Source: Paracoccaceae bacterium
Lineage (GTDB): Bacteria > Pseudomonadota > Alphaproteobacteria > Rhodobacterales > Rhodobacteraceae
Length of the DNA: 64,000 nt
Reading direction: 5' to 3'
Assembly: GCA_013003075.1 (NCBI GenBank)
Contig: JABDLJ010000005.1
Span: forward strand, 1-64,000
In this document: positions 44,865-52,983 of the stretch, piece after piece
Position numbering within the stretch: the first letter of the stretch is position 1
Layout of the letters: every line of letters begins with the position of its first letter
Made by a program: the position numbers and the translations under genes
The notes under the pieces: generated by a model
Told to the model about the DNA's origin: nothing
What the model saw: only the letters and a program-made list of their open reading frames with translations
The model's database searches: none

Positions 44865-46196
44865 ATGCTATTTCCAGGACTTCAGGAACAAACCGTCATT
44901 CTGGGCTGGGATTTCTACATCCCGGTTCTGGTCTTCGTTCTCTTTTGCGCGCTTGCGATCCCGATCTGGGCCGCCATCGGCTCGGCCGCGATCGCGATGC
45001 TGCTGCTGTCGGGCGCACTGCCGCTCTCGCTTGTGGGCGAATCGCTCTTTGACGGCATCGACGCCTTCGCGCTGACCGCCGTTCCGCTCTTCATCCTCAC
45101 CGGTGACGTGCTGGTGCGTACCGGGCTCAGTCGAAAGTTTCTCAATGTCGCAGAGGCGCTGACCTGCTGGACCAAGGGCGGCTTCGGCTCGGCCACGGTT
45201 CTGGTCTGCGGCATGTTTTCGGCGATCTCCGGATCTGACGCGGCCGGCGCCGCAGCGGTTGGCCGGATGACCATCGACCGGCTTGTCGAAAGCGGCTATC
45301 CGCGGCCCTATGCCTGTGCGCTGGTCGCTTCGGGCGCCTGTACCGGCGTTCTGATCCCGCCGTCGATCGCCTACATCATCATCGGCCTTGTGCTGGGTAT
45401 TTCGGCCTCGACGCTGTTCATCGCGGCGCTGATCCCCGGCGTTGCCATTCTGGTCGCGATCCTCGTCACCAACCTGGTGATGAACCGGATCTACTCTTAC
45501 GAGGGCGGCGGACGGATGAGCGTCGGCGAATGGGCCTCTAACCTGGGCTCGACGGTTGCCAGCGGCTGGTATGCCTTCCTGGTGCCCGGCATCATCTTCT
45601 ATGGCATCTTCTCGGGCCGGCTGACCCCGACCGAGGCCGGCGCCACGGCCGTCGTCGTCACCATCATCATCGGCTTCATCCTGGGCACGCTGAAGTTCTC
45701 GGACTTCCCGGCGATGCTGGTCAGCTCTGCCAAGGTGAACGGCGTGATCCTTCCGATCATCGCCTTCTCGCTGCCGCTGGCCCAGGCGCTGGCGATCCTC
45801 GGCGTGCCGCAGGGCTTCGTGACTTCCGTCTCGGCGCTGACCGAAGATCCCAACATGCTGATCCTGCTGATGATCGGCATCCTGATCCTGGCCGGCTGCG
45901 TCATGGAGACGACACCGAACATCGTGATCCTCGCACCGATCCTGAAGCCTTTGGCCGACTCGATCGGAATGCACGAGATCCAGTTCTGCATCATGATGAT
46001 CACGGCGCTGGGCGTGGGCTTCATCACGCCGCCGCTCGGACTGAACCTTTTCGTTGTGTCTGGCATTACGGGCGAGTCCGTTCTGAGGATAGCCTCGCGT
46101 GTCGGTCCGTTCGTATTCTTCATGCTGGTGGTCACGTTGATGATCGCGTACATCCCCGCGATTTCTTTGACGATGCTTCCGGACAACCTCAGATAG
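44865..46196 (+). CDS. TRAP transporter large permease (DctM)
   Basis: This 443-residue, roughly 12-segment permease has AVPLFILTGDVLVRTGLSRKF, SGSDAAGAAAVGRM, GVLIPPSIAYIIIGLVLG and the late GVGFITPPLGLNLFVVSGITG, all DctM hallmarks. The ATG at 44865 with GAGG upstream is taken over an in-frame TTG twelve bases earlier that overlaps the DctQ stop. It completes the TRAP importer and is followed after 9 bases by the hpsN-like gene, so transport and catabolism share a transcript. Confidence 0.93.
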   Translation: MLFPGLQEQTVILGWDFYIPVLVFVLFCALAIPIWAAIGSAAIAMLLLSGALPLSLVGESLFDGIDAFALTAVPLFILTGDVLVRTGLSRKFLNVAEALTCWTKGGFGSATVLVCGMFSAISGSDAAGAAAVGRMTIDRLVESGYPRPYACALVASGACTGVLIPPSIAYIIIGLVLGISASTLFIAALIPGVAILVAILVTNLVMNRIYSYEGGGRMSVGEWASNLGSTVASGWYAFLVPGIIFYGIFSGRLTPTEAGATAVVVTIIIGFILGTLKFSDFPAMLVSSAKVNGVILPIIAFSLPLAQALAILGVPQGFVTSVSALTEDPNMLILLMIGILILAGCVMETTPNIVILAPILKPLADSIGMHEIQFCIMMITALGVGFITPPLGLNLFVVSGITGESVLRIASRVGPFVFFMLVVTLMIAYIPAISLTMLPDNLR

Positions 46197-46205
46197 GAGA
46201 TCAAG

Positions 46206-47513
46206 ATGCCCAGAGAGTATCTTAAGAAAGCCACCAAGACGGCCCAGACCGATGCGTCGGACGTGCGTGACACGGTGCAGGGCATTCTGGACGACATCGA
46301 AGCCGGCGGCGACGCCGCGGCCCTGCGCTATGCCCAGAAGTTCGACCAGTACGAGGGTGCGATCCTGCTCAGCGCCGACGATATCGCCGCGGCATCGGAT
46401 CGGGTGCCCCAGAAGCTGAAGGACGACATCGCGTTCGCGCATGACAATGTGCGCCGTTTTGCCGAGCTTCAGCGCTCGACCATGCGGGATGTCGAGATGG
46501 AGATCGTCCCCGGTCTTGTCGCCGGTCAGAAAGCCATCCCGTGCCAGGCGGCCGGCTGCTACGTGCCCGGAGGGCGCTACAGCCACATCGCCAGCGCGAT
46601 CATGACGGTGACGACGGCCAAGGTGGCCGGATGCAAGCACATCACCGCCTGCTCGCCGCCGCGCAAGGATGTCGGCATCGCGCCGGCGATCATTTATGCC
46701 GCCAACCTGTGCGGCGCCGACAAGATCATGGCGATGGGCGGCGTGCAGGGCGTGGCTGCGATGACCTTCGGCCTTTTCGGTCTGCCTGAGGCGGATATCC
46801 TCGTCGGGCCCGGCAACCAGTTCGTTGCCGAAGCCAAACGGATCCTCTTCGGCCGGGTCGGCATCGACATGATCGCCGGACCGACCGACAGTCTGATCCT
46901 GGCCGACAAGACCGCCGATCCCTTCATCGTCGCCACAGACCTCGTGGGGCAGGCAGAGCACGGTTACAACTCGCCGGTCTGGCTTGTGACCGATGACCGC
47001 TCGGTGGCCGAAAAGACGCTGGAGATCGTGCCCGGCCTGATCGCCGATCTGCCCGAAGTCAACCGGGTCAACGCCGAGGCCGCCTGGCGCGACTACGCCG
47101 AGGTGATCCTGTGCGACGATCGCGAGGAGATGGCCGCGACATCCGATGAATACGCGCCCGAGCACCTGACGGTGCAGGCGCAGGATCTGCCGTGGTGGCG
47201 CGACCGGCTGCAATGCTACGGCTCGCTGTTTCTGGGCGAAGAGACCACCGTGGCCTTCGGCGACAAGGCGTCGGGCACCAATCACGTTCTGCCGACCTCT
47301 CGCTCGGCGAAATACACTGGCGGTCTTTCGGTTCACAAGTACATGAAGATCGTGACATGGCAGCAGGCCACGCGCGACGGCGCCCGCCCGGTGGCGGAAG
47401 CCACGGCGCGCATCTCGCGGCTTGAGGGCATGGAAGGTCACGCCCGTACAGCGGACGCCCGGCTTCACAAGTACTTCCCCGAGCAGAACTTCGATCTGTC
47501 GGCCGCCGATTAG
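46206..47513 (+). CDS. hpsN: Sulfopropanediol 3-dehydrogenase HpsN (histidinol dehydrogenase family)
   Basis: This 435-residue zinc-dependent, NAD-linked dehydrogenase of the HisD superfamily oxidises the alcohol of (R)-DHPS in two steps to (R)-sulfolactate. HisD landmarks are present in altered form: PGGRYSHIASAIMT, GPGNQFVAEAKR, GPTDSLILAD (GPSE in HisD), AEHGYNSP (AEHD in HisD), YAPEHLTV with the catalytic Glu-His, and NHVLPTSRSAKYTGGLSVHKY. The altered zinc-site residues and the TRAP neighbours point to HpsN rather than histidine synthesis. A TAGGAGATCAAG ribosome site is present. Confidence 0.88.
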   Translation: MPREYLKKATKTAQTDASDVRDTVQGILDDIEAGGDAAALRYAQKFDQYEGAILLSADDIAAASDRVPQKLKDDIAFAHDNVRRFAELQRSTMRDVEMEIVPGLVAGQKAIPCQAAGCYVPGGRYSHIASAIMTVTTAKVAGCKHITACSPPRKDVGIAPAIIYAANLCGADKIMAMGGVQGVAAMTFGLFGLPEADILVGPGNQFVAEAKRILFGRVGIDMIAGPTDSLILADKTADPFIVATDLVGQAEHGYNSPVWLVTDDRSVAEKTLEIVPGLIADLPEVNRVNAEAAWRDYAEVILCDDREEMAATSDEYAPEHLTVQAQDLPWWRDRLQCYGSLFLGEETTVAFGDKASGTNHVLPTSRSAKYTGGLSVHKYMKIVTWQQATRDGARPVAEATARISRLEGMEGHARTADARLHKYFPEQNFDLSAAD

Positions 47514-47518
47514 CATCG

Positions 47519-48271
47519 ATGGCTCCGCTCTTCGATATCAGCGGGAAGATCGCATGCGTGACCGGGGCCAGCAGTGGCCTCGGGCGCGCGGCGGCAACCT
47601 GTCTTGCGGGCGCCGGAGCCAAGGTGGTGGGCGTCGCCCGGCGCCTCGATCAGCTTGACGACTGGCGCGCCGAGGCGGGCGGCGAGACCGCCGCGATCAC
47701 CGCAGATCTGGCCGACAGACACGGGCTGGCCGAGGTGGCGCAGCGCGCGGCCGAACCCTTCGGCGCACCGGATATCCTGATCAATGCGGCCGGGCTCAAC
47801 ACCCGCCAGCACGCCGACGAGGTGACCGGTGAAGGCTGGGATGCTACGCTCAACCTCAATCTCGCGGCGCCGTTCTTCCTGGCGCAAGCCATGGTTTCGG
47901 GCATGAAATCAAAGGGCTGGGGGCGGATCGTGAACTTCGCCTCGCTGCAGTCGCGCCGCGCTTTCGCCAATGGGATCAGCTACGGCGCGTCCAAGGGCGG
48001 GGTCGAGCAGATGACCCGCGCCATGGCCGAGGCCTGGTCGCGCTTCGGCATCACCGCAAACGCGGTGGCGCCCGGTTTCGTGCGCACCGAATTGACCGCT
48101 CCGGTCTTCTCAGATCCGGTCCTGTCCAAGCAGCATGCTGATCAGACCTGCATCGGCCGCAATGGCGAGACGTCGGATCTTGACGGGCCGATCCTGTTTT
48201 TCTGCTCGGATGCATCGGGCTACGTCACAGGTCAGGTGCTTTTCGTTGATGGAGGATACACGGCGAAATGA
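47519..48271 (+). CDS. hpsO: Short-chain dehydrogenase, HpsO-like
   Basis: This 250-residue classical SDR has the cofactor motif VTGASSGLG (residues 14-22), NAAGLNTRQ in place of NAG, the catalytic serine region FASLQSRRAF and the SYGASKGG block with catalytic Tyr and Lys. In known DHPS clusters HpsO oxidises C2 of (S)-DHPS and works with HpsP to convert it to the R form. The assignment is by order: five bases after hpsN and overlapping hpsP by four bases. Sequence alone would only say SDR. Confidence 0.75.
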   Translation: MAPLFDISGKIACVTGASSGLGRAAATCLAGAGAKVVGVARRLDQLDDWRAEAGGETAAITADLADRHGLAEVAQRAAEPFGAPDILINAAGLNTRQHADEVTGEGWDATLNLNLAAPFFLAQAMVSGMKSKGWGRIVNFASLQSRRAFANGISYGASKGGVEQMTRAMAEAWSRFGITANAVAPGFVRTELTAPVFSDPVLSKQHADQTCIGRNGETSDLDGPILFFCSDASGYVTGQVLFVDGGYTAK

Positions 48272-49296
48272 AGGCTTTGGTTTACACAGGTGTCGAGACG
48301 CTGGAATACGGCGATGAACCGCGCCCGGTTCCGAAAGAGGGCGAGGCGCTGGTGCGCATCCTGGCTTCGGGCATCTGCGGCTCGGACATGCACGCCTTTC
48401 TGGGCCATGACGAGCGCCGCCCGGCGCCGCTGGTTCTTGGCCACGAGGCGGCCGGCGTGGTTGTGGGAGGGCCGGAGGATGGCCGCCGCGTGACGATCAA
48501 CCCGCTGGTCAACTGCACCGAATGCGCCGATTGCCGATCCGGCCGCGAAAACCTGTGCGCGCGCCGCCAGATCATCTCGATGCCGCCGCGGCCCGGCGCG
48601 TTCGCCGAATACGTCGCGATCCCGACGCGCAACCTTGTCACCGTGCCCGAGGCGACATCCCTCGAGCATGCGGCGCTCGCCGAACCCATCGCGTGCGGCT
48701 GGCATGGGGTGCGCCTTGGCCTATCCGTGCTGGGCGGTCCCGAGGGCCGGCGCGCTCTGGTCCTTGGCGGCGGCGCAATCGGGCTTGGTGCGGCGCTGAG
48801 CCTGACCGCGCAGGGCGCCGGCGACATCCGGATCGTCGAGCCGCACCCCGGCCGGCGCGCCTTCCTGAAGGACGTCTGCGGCCAGAACGCCATCGGCCCC
48901 GATGACCTTGCCGCGGATGACATGTTCGATCTGGTGATTGACGGCGTTGGCTTTGCAGCTACCCGCGCCACGGCATCGGCCCACGCCCGGCCCGGCGGCG
49001 TCATCGCGCATATCGGTCTTGGCGAGGCGACCGGCGGGCTCGATATCCGCCGCATGACCCTGCAAGAGATCACCTTCATCGGCACCTACACCTATACCAA
49101 GGCCGATTTCGAAGCGACGGCACAAGCGATCTTCGACGGCCGGCTGGGCCCGCTCGACTGGATCCGGACCGCACCGCTGGCCGACGGCGCCGAGGCGTTC
49201 CGCGCCATCCGGTCCGGAGAGATCGCCGCCCCGAAAACCATTTTGCTGCCCGAACATGCGGACCTTGCGTCGGGCCAGTCCCAAACTCCTGCCTGA
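48268..49296 (+). CDS. hpsP: Zinc-type alcohol dehydrogenase, HpsP-like
   Basis: This 342-residue medium-chain dehydrogenase has the catalytic zinc ligands in ICGSDMHAF (Cys) and GHEAAGVV (His-Glu), structural zinc cysteines NCTECADCRSGRENLC, and the Rossmann motif VLGGGAIGLGAAL. It overlaps the SDR gene by four bases. In DHPS-degrading Roseobacters HpsP pairs with HpsO to invert the stereochemistry of DHPS, and the same order here supports that role. L-threonine or sorbitol dehydrogenase-like activity is the general-family alternative. Confidence 0.76.
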   Translation: MKALVYTGVETLEYGDEPRPVPKEGEALVRILASGICGSDMHAFLGHDERRPAPLVLGHEAAGVVVGGPEDGRRVTINPLVNCTECADCRSGRENLCARRQIISMPPRPGAFAEYVAIPTRNLVTVPEATSLEHAALAEPIACGWHGVRLGLSVLGGPEGRRALVLGGGAIGLGAALSLTAQGAGDIRIVEPHPGRRAFLKDVCGQNAIGPDDLAADDMFDLVIDGVGFAATRATASAHARPGGVIAHIGLGEATGGLDIRRMTLQEITFIGTYTYTKADFEATAQAIFDGRLGPLDWIRTAPLADGAEAFRAIRSGEIAAPKTILLPEHADLASGQSQTPA

Positions 49297-49313
49297 GCAA
49301 AAAAGGAAGCGCC

Positions 49314-49718
49314 ATGTACAAGAAAATTATCGTATCGCTCGCCCTCGACCACGGCATAGGAGAGCAGGCGTTGCAGACCGCGCGCCAGCTGCGCGCGGAT
49401 GACGGCAAGATCTTCGCCGTGCACGTCTACGAGCCGCTGCACGGCTCGGTTGCCACATATGTCGACGATGAAGCGGTCACGGCGGCCGTGGACGGTGCCA
49501 AAAGCCGGCTGAATGACCGCGTGGCGGGCATGGCGGATGTCGAGCCGGTTCTGCTTAAGGGCCATACCGGCCAGGCGCTGGTCGACTACGCCCACAAGAT
49601 CGATGCCGATTGCATCATCATGGGATCACACAAACCGGGCCTGCGGGACTTCCTGCTGGGCTCGACAGCGGCCCGCGTGGTGCGCCACGCGCCATGCTCT
49701 GTTCACGTTCTAAGATGA
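49314..49718 (+). CDS. Universal stress protein (UspA family)
   Basis: This 134-residue Usp domain begins MYKKIIVSLALDHG and has the ATP-binding-type C-terminus MGSHKPGLRDFLLGSTAARVVRHAPCSVHVLR (GxH...G-[ST] pattern). Small Usp proteins are often encoded with TRAP transporters; TeaD of the ectoine TRAP system is a described example that binds ATP and modulates uptake. Here it sits between hpsP and comD in the same operon, 17 bases after hpsP. A similar gene occurs in the second TRAP operon at 58302-58733. Confidence 0.88.
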   Translation: MYKKIIVSLALDHGIGEQALQTARQLRADDGKIFAVHVYEPLHGSVATYVDDEAVTAAVDGAKSRLNDRVAGMADVEPVLLKGHTGQALVDYAHKIDADCIIMGSHKPGLRDFLLGSTAARVVRHAPCSVHVLR

Positions 49719-49795
49719 TCGGATCGCGCCATCCCGCGGCGTTTTCCGGCGTTTCTGCCCCAACCCGAATGCTTTAATTCCAGGAGGCCAAGCCC

Positions 49796-50299
49796 TTGTC
49801 CATAAATACGAAAATCGTGGACGATTTCGTCGCCAACGGCGTCGATTTCGTGACCACGGTGCCCTGCAAACAGCTTGCCGGCGTGATAGACGAAATCGAA
49901 GCGCGCGAAGAGATCTACCACATTCCGGCCAACAAGGAAGACGAAGGCATGGGCCTGTGCGCCGGTGCCTTCATGGGGGGCAAGCGCCCCGCGATCATCA
50001 TGCAGAACACGGCCATCGGCGTGACGGTGAACACGCTGGTGACGCTGACCCAGTTCTACCGGATGCCACTGCCGATGCTGATCTCGTATCGCGGCGAGTT
50101 GAAAGAGCCGGTGGCCTGCCAGGTCGAAATGGCGGTGCACACCAAGGCGCTTCTGAACCAGCTTCTTATTCCGACCTACCATTTCCACCACAAATCGGAC
50201 GCGGACGAGCTGGACGCGATCCTGAAATACACCTTCATGTGCAACAAACCCGTCGCAATCCTGACCGATGCGACCTTCTGGGGAGGATATGGCGAATGA
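49796..50299 (+). CDS. comD: Sulfopyruvate decarboxylase alpha subunit (ComD-like)
   Basis: This 167-residue pyrimidine-binding (PYR) half of a thiamine diphosphate enzyme includes FVTTVPCKQLAGVIDEI, NKEDEGMGLCAGAF with the conserved Glu that activates the thiazolium, and MQNTAIGVTVNTL. It starts at TTG with CAGGAGG eight bases upstream. Together with the following gene it forms the split ComDE type that decarboxylates 3-sulfopyruvate to sulfoacetaldehyde; phosphonopyruvate decarboxylase is the nearest alternative. The DHPS genes upstream favour sulfopyruvate. Confidence 0.85.
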   Translation: MSINTKIVDDFVANGVDFVTTVPCKQLAGVIDEIEAREEIYHIPANKEDEGMGLCAGAFMGGKRPAIIMQNTAIGVTVNTLVTLTQFYRMPLPMLISYRGELKEPVACQVEMAVHTKALLNQLLIPTYHFHHKSDADELDAILKYTFMCNKPVAILTDATFWGGYGE

Positions 50300-50850
50300 T
50301 CCGGTCTGAGGTTCTGCGCGACATCGCGCCCATTCTTCGCGATCAACTGGTGATCTGCAACATCGGGTTGCCCAGCCAAGAGCTGCACATGATCGACGAT
50401 CAGCCGACCAATTTCTACATGCTCGGAACGATGGGGCTCTCGTCGTCGATCGGGCTGGGCGTGGCGCTTGCGCAGTCCAAGAAGGTGATCTCGATTGACG
50501 GTGACGGATCGGTTCTGACCAATTTCGGAACCTTGCCGACGATCGCCAACAACGTAGCGGACAATTTCATCCTGCTGATCATCGACAATGGCAGCTATGG
50601 CTCGACCGGCGACCAGCCGACCTATGCGGGCAAGAAGACCTCGCTGACGGCGGTGGCCAAGGCCTGCGGTTGCGAAAATGTCGTGGAATGCAAGGCCGAG
50701 GACACCGGAAAGGTGCTGCAGGCCGCGCTGGACAGCAACAAGATGACCATCATCGTCTGCAAATGCGAAAGCGGCAACATCAAGCTGCCGGTCATCACCA
50801 AGGACCCTGTCGTGATCCGCGACCGCTTCATGACCGCCGTTCAAAGCTGA
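50296..50850 (+). CDS. comE: Sulfopyruvate decarboxylase beta subunit (ComE-like)
   Basis: This 184-residue thiamine diphosphate-binding half overlaps comD by four bases (ATGA) with GGGAGGA upstream. The TPP/magnesium motif is GDGSVLTNFGTLPTIA, ending in IIDNGSYGSTGDQPTYAG, which is close to the ComE form. It works as a heteromer with the preceding subunit. The next enzyme, sulfoacetaldehyde acetyltransferase (Xsc), is not encoded in this window, so the pathway must finish elsewhere in the genome. Confidence 0.86.
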   Translation: MIRSEVLRDIAPILRDQLVICNIGLPSQELHMIDDQPTNFYMLGTMGLSSSIGLGVALAQSKKVISIDGDGSVLTNFGTLPTIANNVADNFILLIIDNGSYGSTGDQPTYAGKKTSLTAVAKACGCENVVECKAEDTGKVLQAALDSNKMTIIVCKCESGNIKLPVITKDPVVIRDRFMTAVQS

Positions 50851-50860
50851 TCCCGCGCCG

Positions 50861-51982
50861 GTGTTCGCAGCGCCCCGGATCCATTCCTATGCAGATGCCC
50901 GCGCGCTGGCGCGCCGGCGTCTGCCGTGGATGGTGTTCGACTATATCGACGGCGCGGCGGGCGAGGGCGCCGGCGAGGCGGTCAACCTTGCGGCGCTCAG
51001 CGCGATCCGGCTGCAGCCGCGGGTCCTGGTCAACGTCTCAAAGCGCGAGCTGGGCGTGCCGGTGCTCGGCCATGACGCGCAGCTTCCTTTCGGGATCAGC
51101 CCGATGGGGATGTGCAACCTTTCTGCCCCCGGCGCCGATCTTATGCTGGCGCGCCTTGCCGCGCGCGAGCAGGTCCCGGTGGGCGTCTCGACGGTTGCCT
51201 CGACCTCGATGGAAAAGATGATCGAGGCGGCCGAGGGGCATGCCTGGTTTCAGCTGTATTTCAGCGGCGATGGTTCGGGTACCATGAAACTCGTGGAGCG
51301 GGCCAAGACGGCTGGCTACAAGACGCTGGTGCTGACACTCGATGTGCCCGAGGTCGGGCGGCGGCCCCGAGAGCTTCGGCGCGGCTTCAAGATGCCGTTC
51401 CGGATCGGGCCGTGGCAGTTTCTCGATTTCGCGCTGCATCCCCGCTGGTCGCTCAGCAGCCTGGCACATGGCAAGCCGGACATGGCGAATTTCCAGATAC
51501 CGGGGTTCGAATTCGATCGGACCGAAAGCCGGGCGGCGGCTGACTGGGAGGTTCTGGCACGGCTGCGCGAGGCCTGGCCGGGCAATCTTGTGGCCAAGGG
51601 CGTGACGTCGGCAGAAGATGCGCTGCGCCTCAAGGACGCCGGGGTGGACGCGATACAGGTCTCGACCCATGGCGGCCGGCAGCTGGAGGCCGCCCCGCCG
51701 CCGATCCTGGCGCTTGCCGACATCCGCAAGGCGGTCGGCGCGGATTATCCACTTTTCTATGACACCGGACTGCGCTCGGGCGAGGATGTGGTCAAGGCCT
51801 ACGCGATGGGCGCCGATTTCGTGTTCTTCGGCCGCGCGATGCAATTCGCGATCGCAGCCGCGGGCGAGGACGGGCTGCGCCAGTTCGCCGAAATTATCAA
51901 AAGCGATGTCAGCGTGACGCTGGCGCAGATCGGGGCGACGACCATGGCCGGCGCCGGCGCAGCGCTGGTGCCGCCAGCCTAG
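50861..51982 (+). CDS. FMN-dependent 2-hydroxyacid dehydrogenase; candidate sulfolactate dehydrogenase
   Basis: This 373-residue TIM-barrel flavoenzyme of the lactate/glycolate oxidase family has MVFDYIDGAAGEG, FGISPMGMCNL, WFQLYFSGDG, LTLDVPEVGRRPRE, the lysine of LVAKGVTSAED, VSTHGGRQLEAAPPP with the catalytic His and Arg, and YDTGLRSGEDV plus FFGRAMQF for FMN phosphate. It starts at GTG 10 bases after comE. HpsN yields sulfolactate and ComDE uses sulfopyruvate, so the missing link is oxidation of sulfolactate, which this enzyme could supply. That role is inferred from position; a known SlcD-type identity is not claimed. Confidence 0.82.
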   Translation: MFAAPRIHSYADARALARRRLPWMVFDYIDGAAGEGAGEAVNLAALSAIRLQPRVLVNVSKRELGVPVLGHDAQLPFGISPMGMCNLSAPGADLMLARLAAREQVPVGVSTVASTSMEKMIEAAEGHAWFQLYFSGDGSGTMKLVERAKTAGYKTLVLTLDVPEVGRRPRELRRGFKMPFRIGPWQFLDFALHPRWSLSSLAHGKPDMANFQIPGFEFDRTESRAAADWEVLARLREAWPGNLVAKGVTSAEDALRLKDAGVDAIQVSTHGGRQLEAAPPPILALADIRKAVGADYPLFYDTGLRSGEDVVKAYAMGADFVFFGRAMQFAIAAAGEDGLRQFAEIIKSDVSVTLAQIGATTMAGAGAALVPPA

Positions 51983-52965
51983 ATTTCCTCTTTCTGGCTG
52001 GCTCGCGGGATCTTCACGTTGCGCCCGCCTTCTTGGAAGTCGTCCATCTTCATGGTCCAGACGGTACCCGGCCACCGGATCTCCATCTCCTGCAGGCGTG
52101 GTCGGTAGACGGCCGTGTAAATGGTTCCGAACCCGGCGCTGTAGGCCGTCGAATAGAGCGGAGGCTTGAGAAACGCGCCTATGAAGACGTCCTCGGGATC
52201 GCGGTGCAGGGTCAAGCGGTGCAATAGAAAGCGCTCGCGCTCCACGGTCGAGGTAAACCGCGCGTGGCTTACCCATTCGACGTTTTCCTGATGGTTGGTC
52301 GCGACCGCAGCATGGGTGAGGATCGCCGGCCGGTCCGGGGCCATCATCGCCGTCAGGTAGCGCCGCTTGGCATCCAGAACGGTGACGTTGTAGCTCATAT
52401 GCGTGGGCACCCGCGCCAGCACCTTTCCGGCTTCTTCGGTCGTCGAGCAGGTCTGCAGGACGTAGCGCAGGATCAGCGGAACGCCGAAGCCTTCGCCGAC
52501 CACGCGCCGGCCGCCAAATGTCAGCGAAATCGCCAGCCCGGCATCGTTCATCCCGTCGACCAGGCCGAAAAGACCGTCGGTCGTTCCCATTACCTTGCGG
52601 CCCTGCCAGGCAGTGCGCAGGATCAGGCTGTCGAAGGCATCGGGGTCGTAGTCATAGTTGCGGACCATGACCGGCTCGGCGCCGGTCCAGATCGCCTGGC
52701 TGCATCCCGAAAGGTAGGGGGGCGGGCAATAAAAGCTGAGAAACCGCGCCGCCTGGTCGCCGCCGCCGGCAAGATCGCACAGCTGCTCGTAAAGCGGCAG
52801 GATCTCGGGCATGTGCGCTTCGAGCGCATTGCGACACTCCAGGTAGGTTGGCCGCGCGCCTTCGCCCTCACGCAGCCACCAACGCTTGTAGTGCGGCCAG
52901 TACTCGGCGAAAAGCCTGGCCCATTTGGGGCCAGGCTCGTCTTCGGTGATGGCGCGCCATAACAC
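51979..52965 (-). CDS. C45-type autoproteolytic acyltransferase/hydrolase (Ntn fold)
   Basis: This protein of about 328 residues resembles the acyl-CoA:6-aminopenicillanate acyltransferase (C45) branch of N-terminal-nucleophile hydrolases. The likely self-cleavage site is G87-C88 in YLSGCSQAIW, where C88 becomes the nucleophile. Other family marks are VRNYDYDPD, a DGMNDAGLAISLTFGG loop, the block near YNVTVLDAKRRY and ATNHQENVEW. The start is GTG 52965 with AAGGA upstream, 18 bases after the ATP-grasp gene. Such enzymes hydrolyse or form amides. Its stop codon overlaps the convergent FMN dehydrogenase by four bases. It ends the long TAXI operon. Confidence 0.83.
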   Translation of the reverse strand: MLWRAITEDEPGPKWARLFAEYWPHYKRWWLREGEGARPTYLECRNALEAHMPEILPLYEQLCDLAGGGDQAARFLSFYCPPPYLSGCSQAIWTGAEPVMVRNYDYDPDAFDSLILRTAWQGRKVMGTTDGLFGLVDGMNDAGLAISLTFGGRRVVGEGFGVPLILRYVLQTCSTTEEAGKVLARVPTHMSYNVTVLDAKRRYLTAMMAPDRPAILTHAAVATNHQENVEWVSHARFTSTVERERFLLHRLTLHRDPEDVFIGAFLKPPLYSTAYSAGFGTIYTAVYRPRLQEMEIRWPGTVWTMKMDDFQEGGRNVKIPRASQKEEI

Positions 52966-52983
52966 TTGGGCTATGTGTCCTTG

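Noticed and set aside
44868..47516. 882-codon open frame on the minus strand opposite dctM and hpsN
   Set aside because: It spans two clear genes and their junction, and is rich in Arg, His, Gln and Asp as expected of a reverse-frame artefact.
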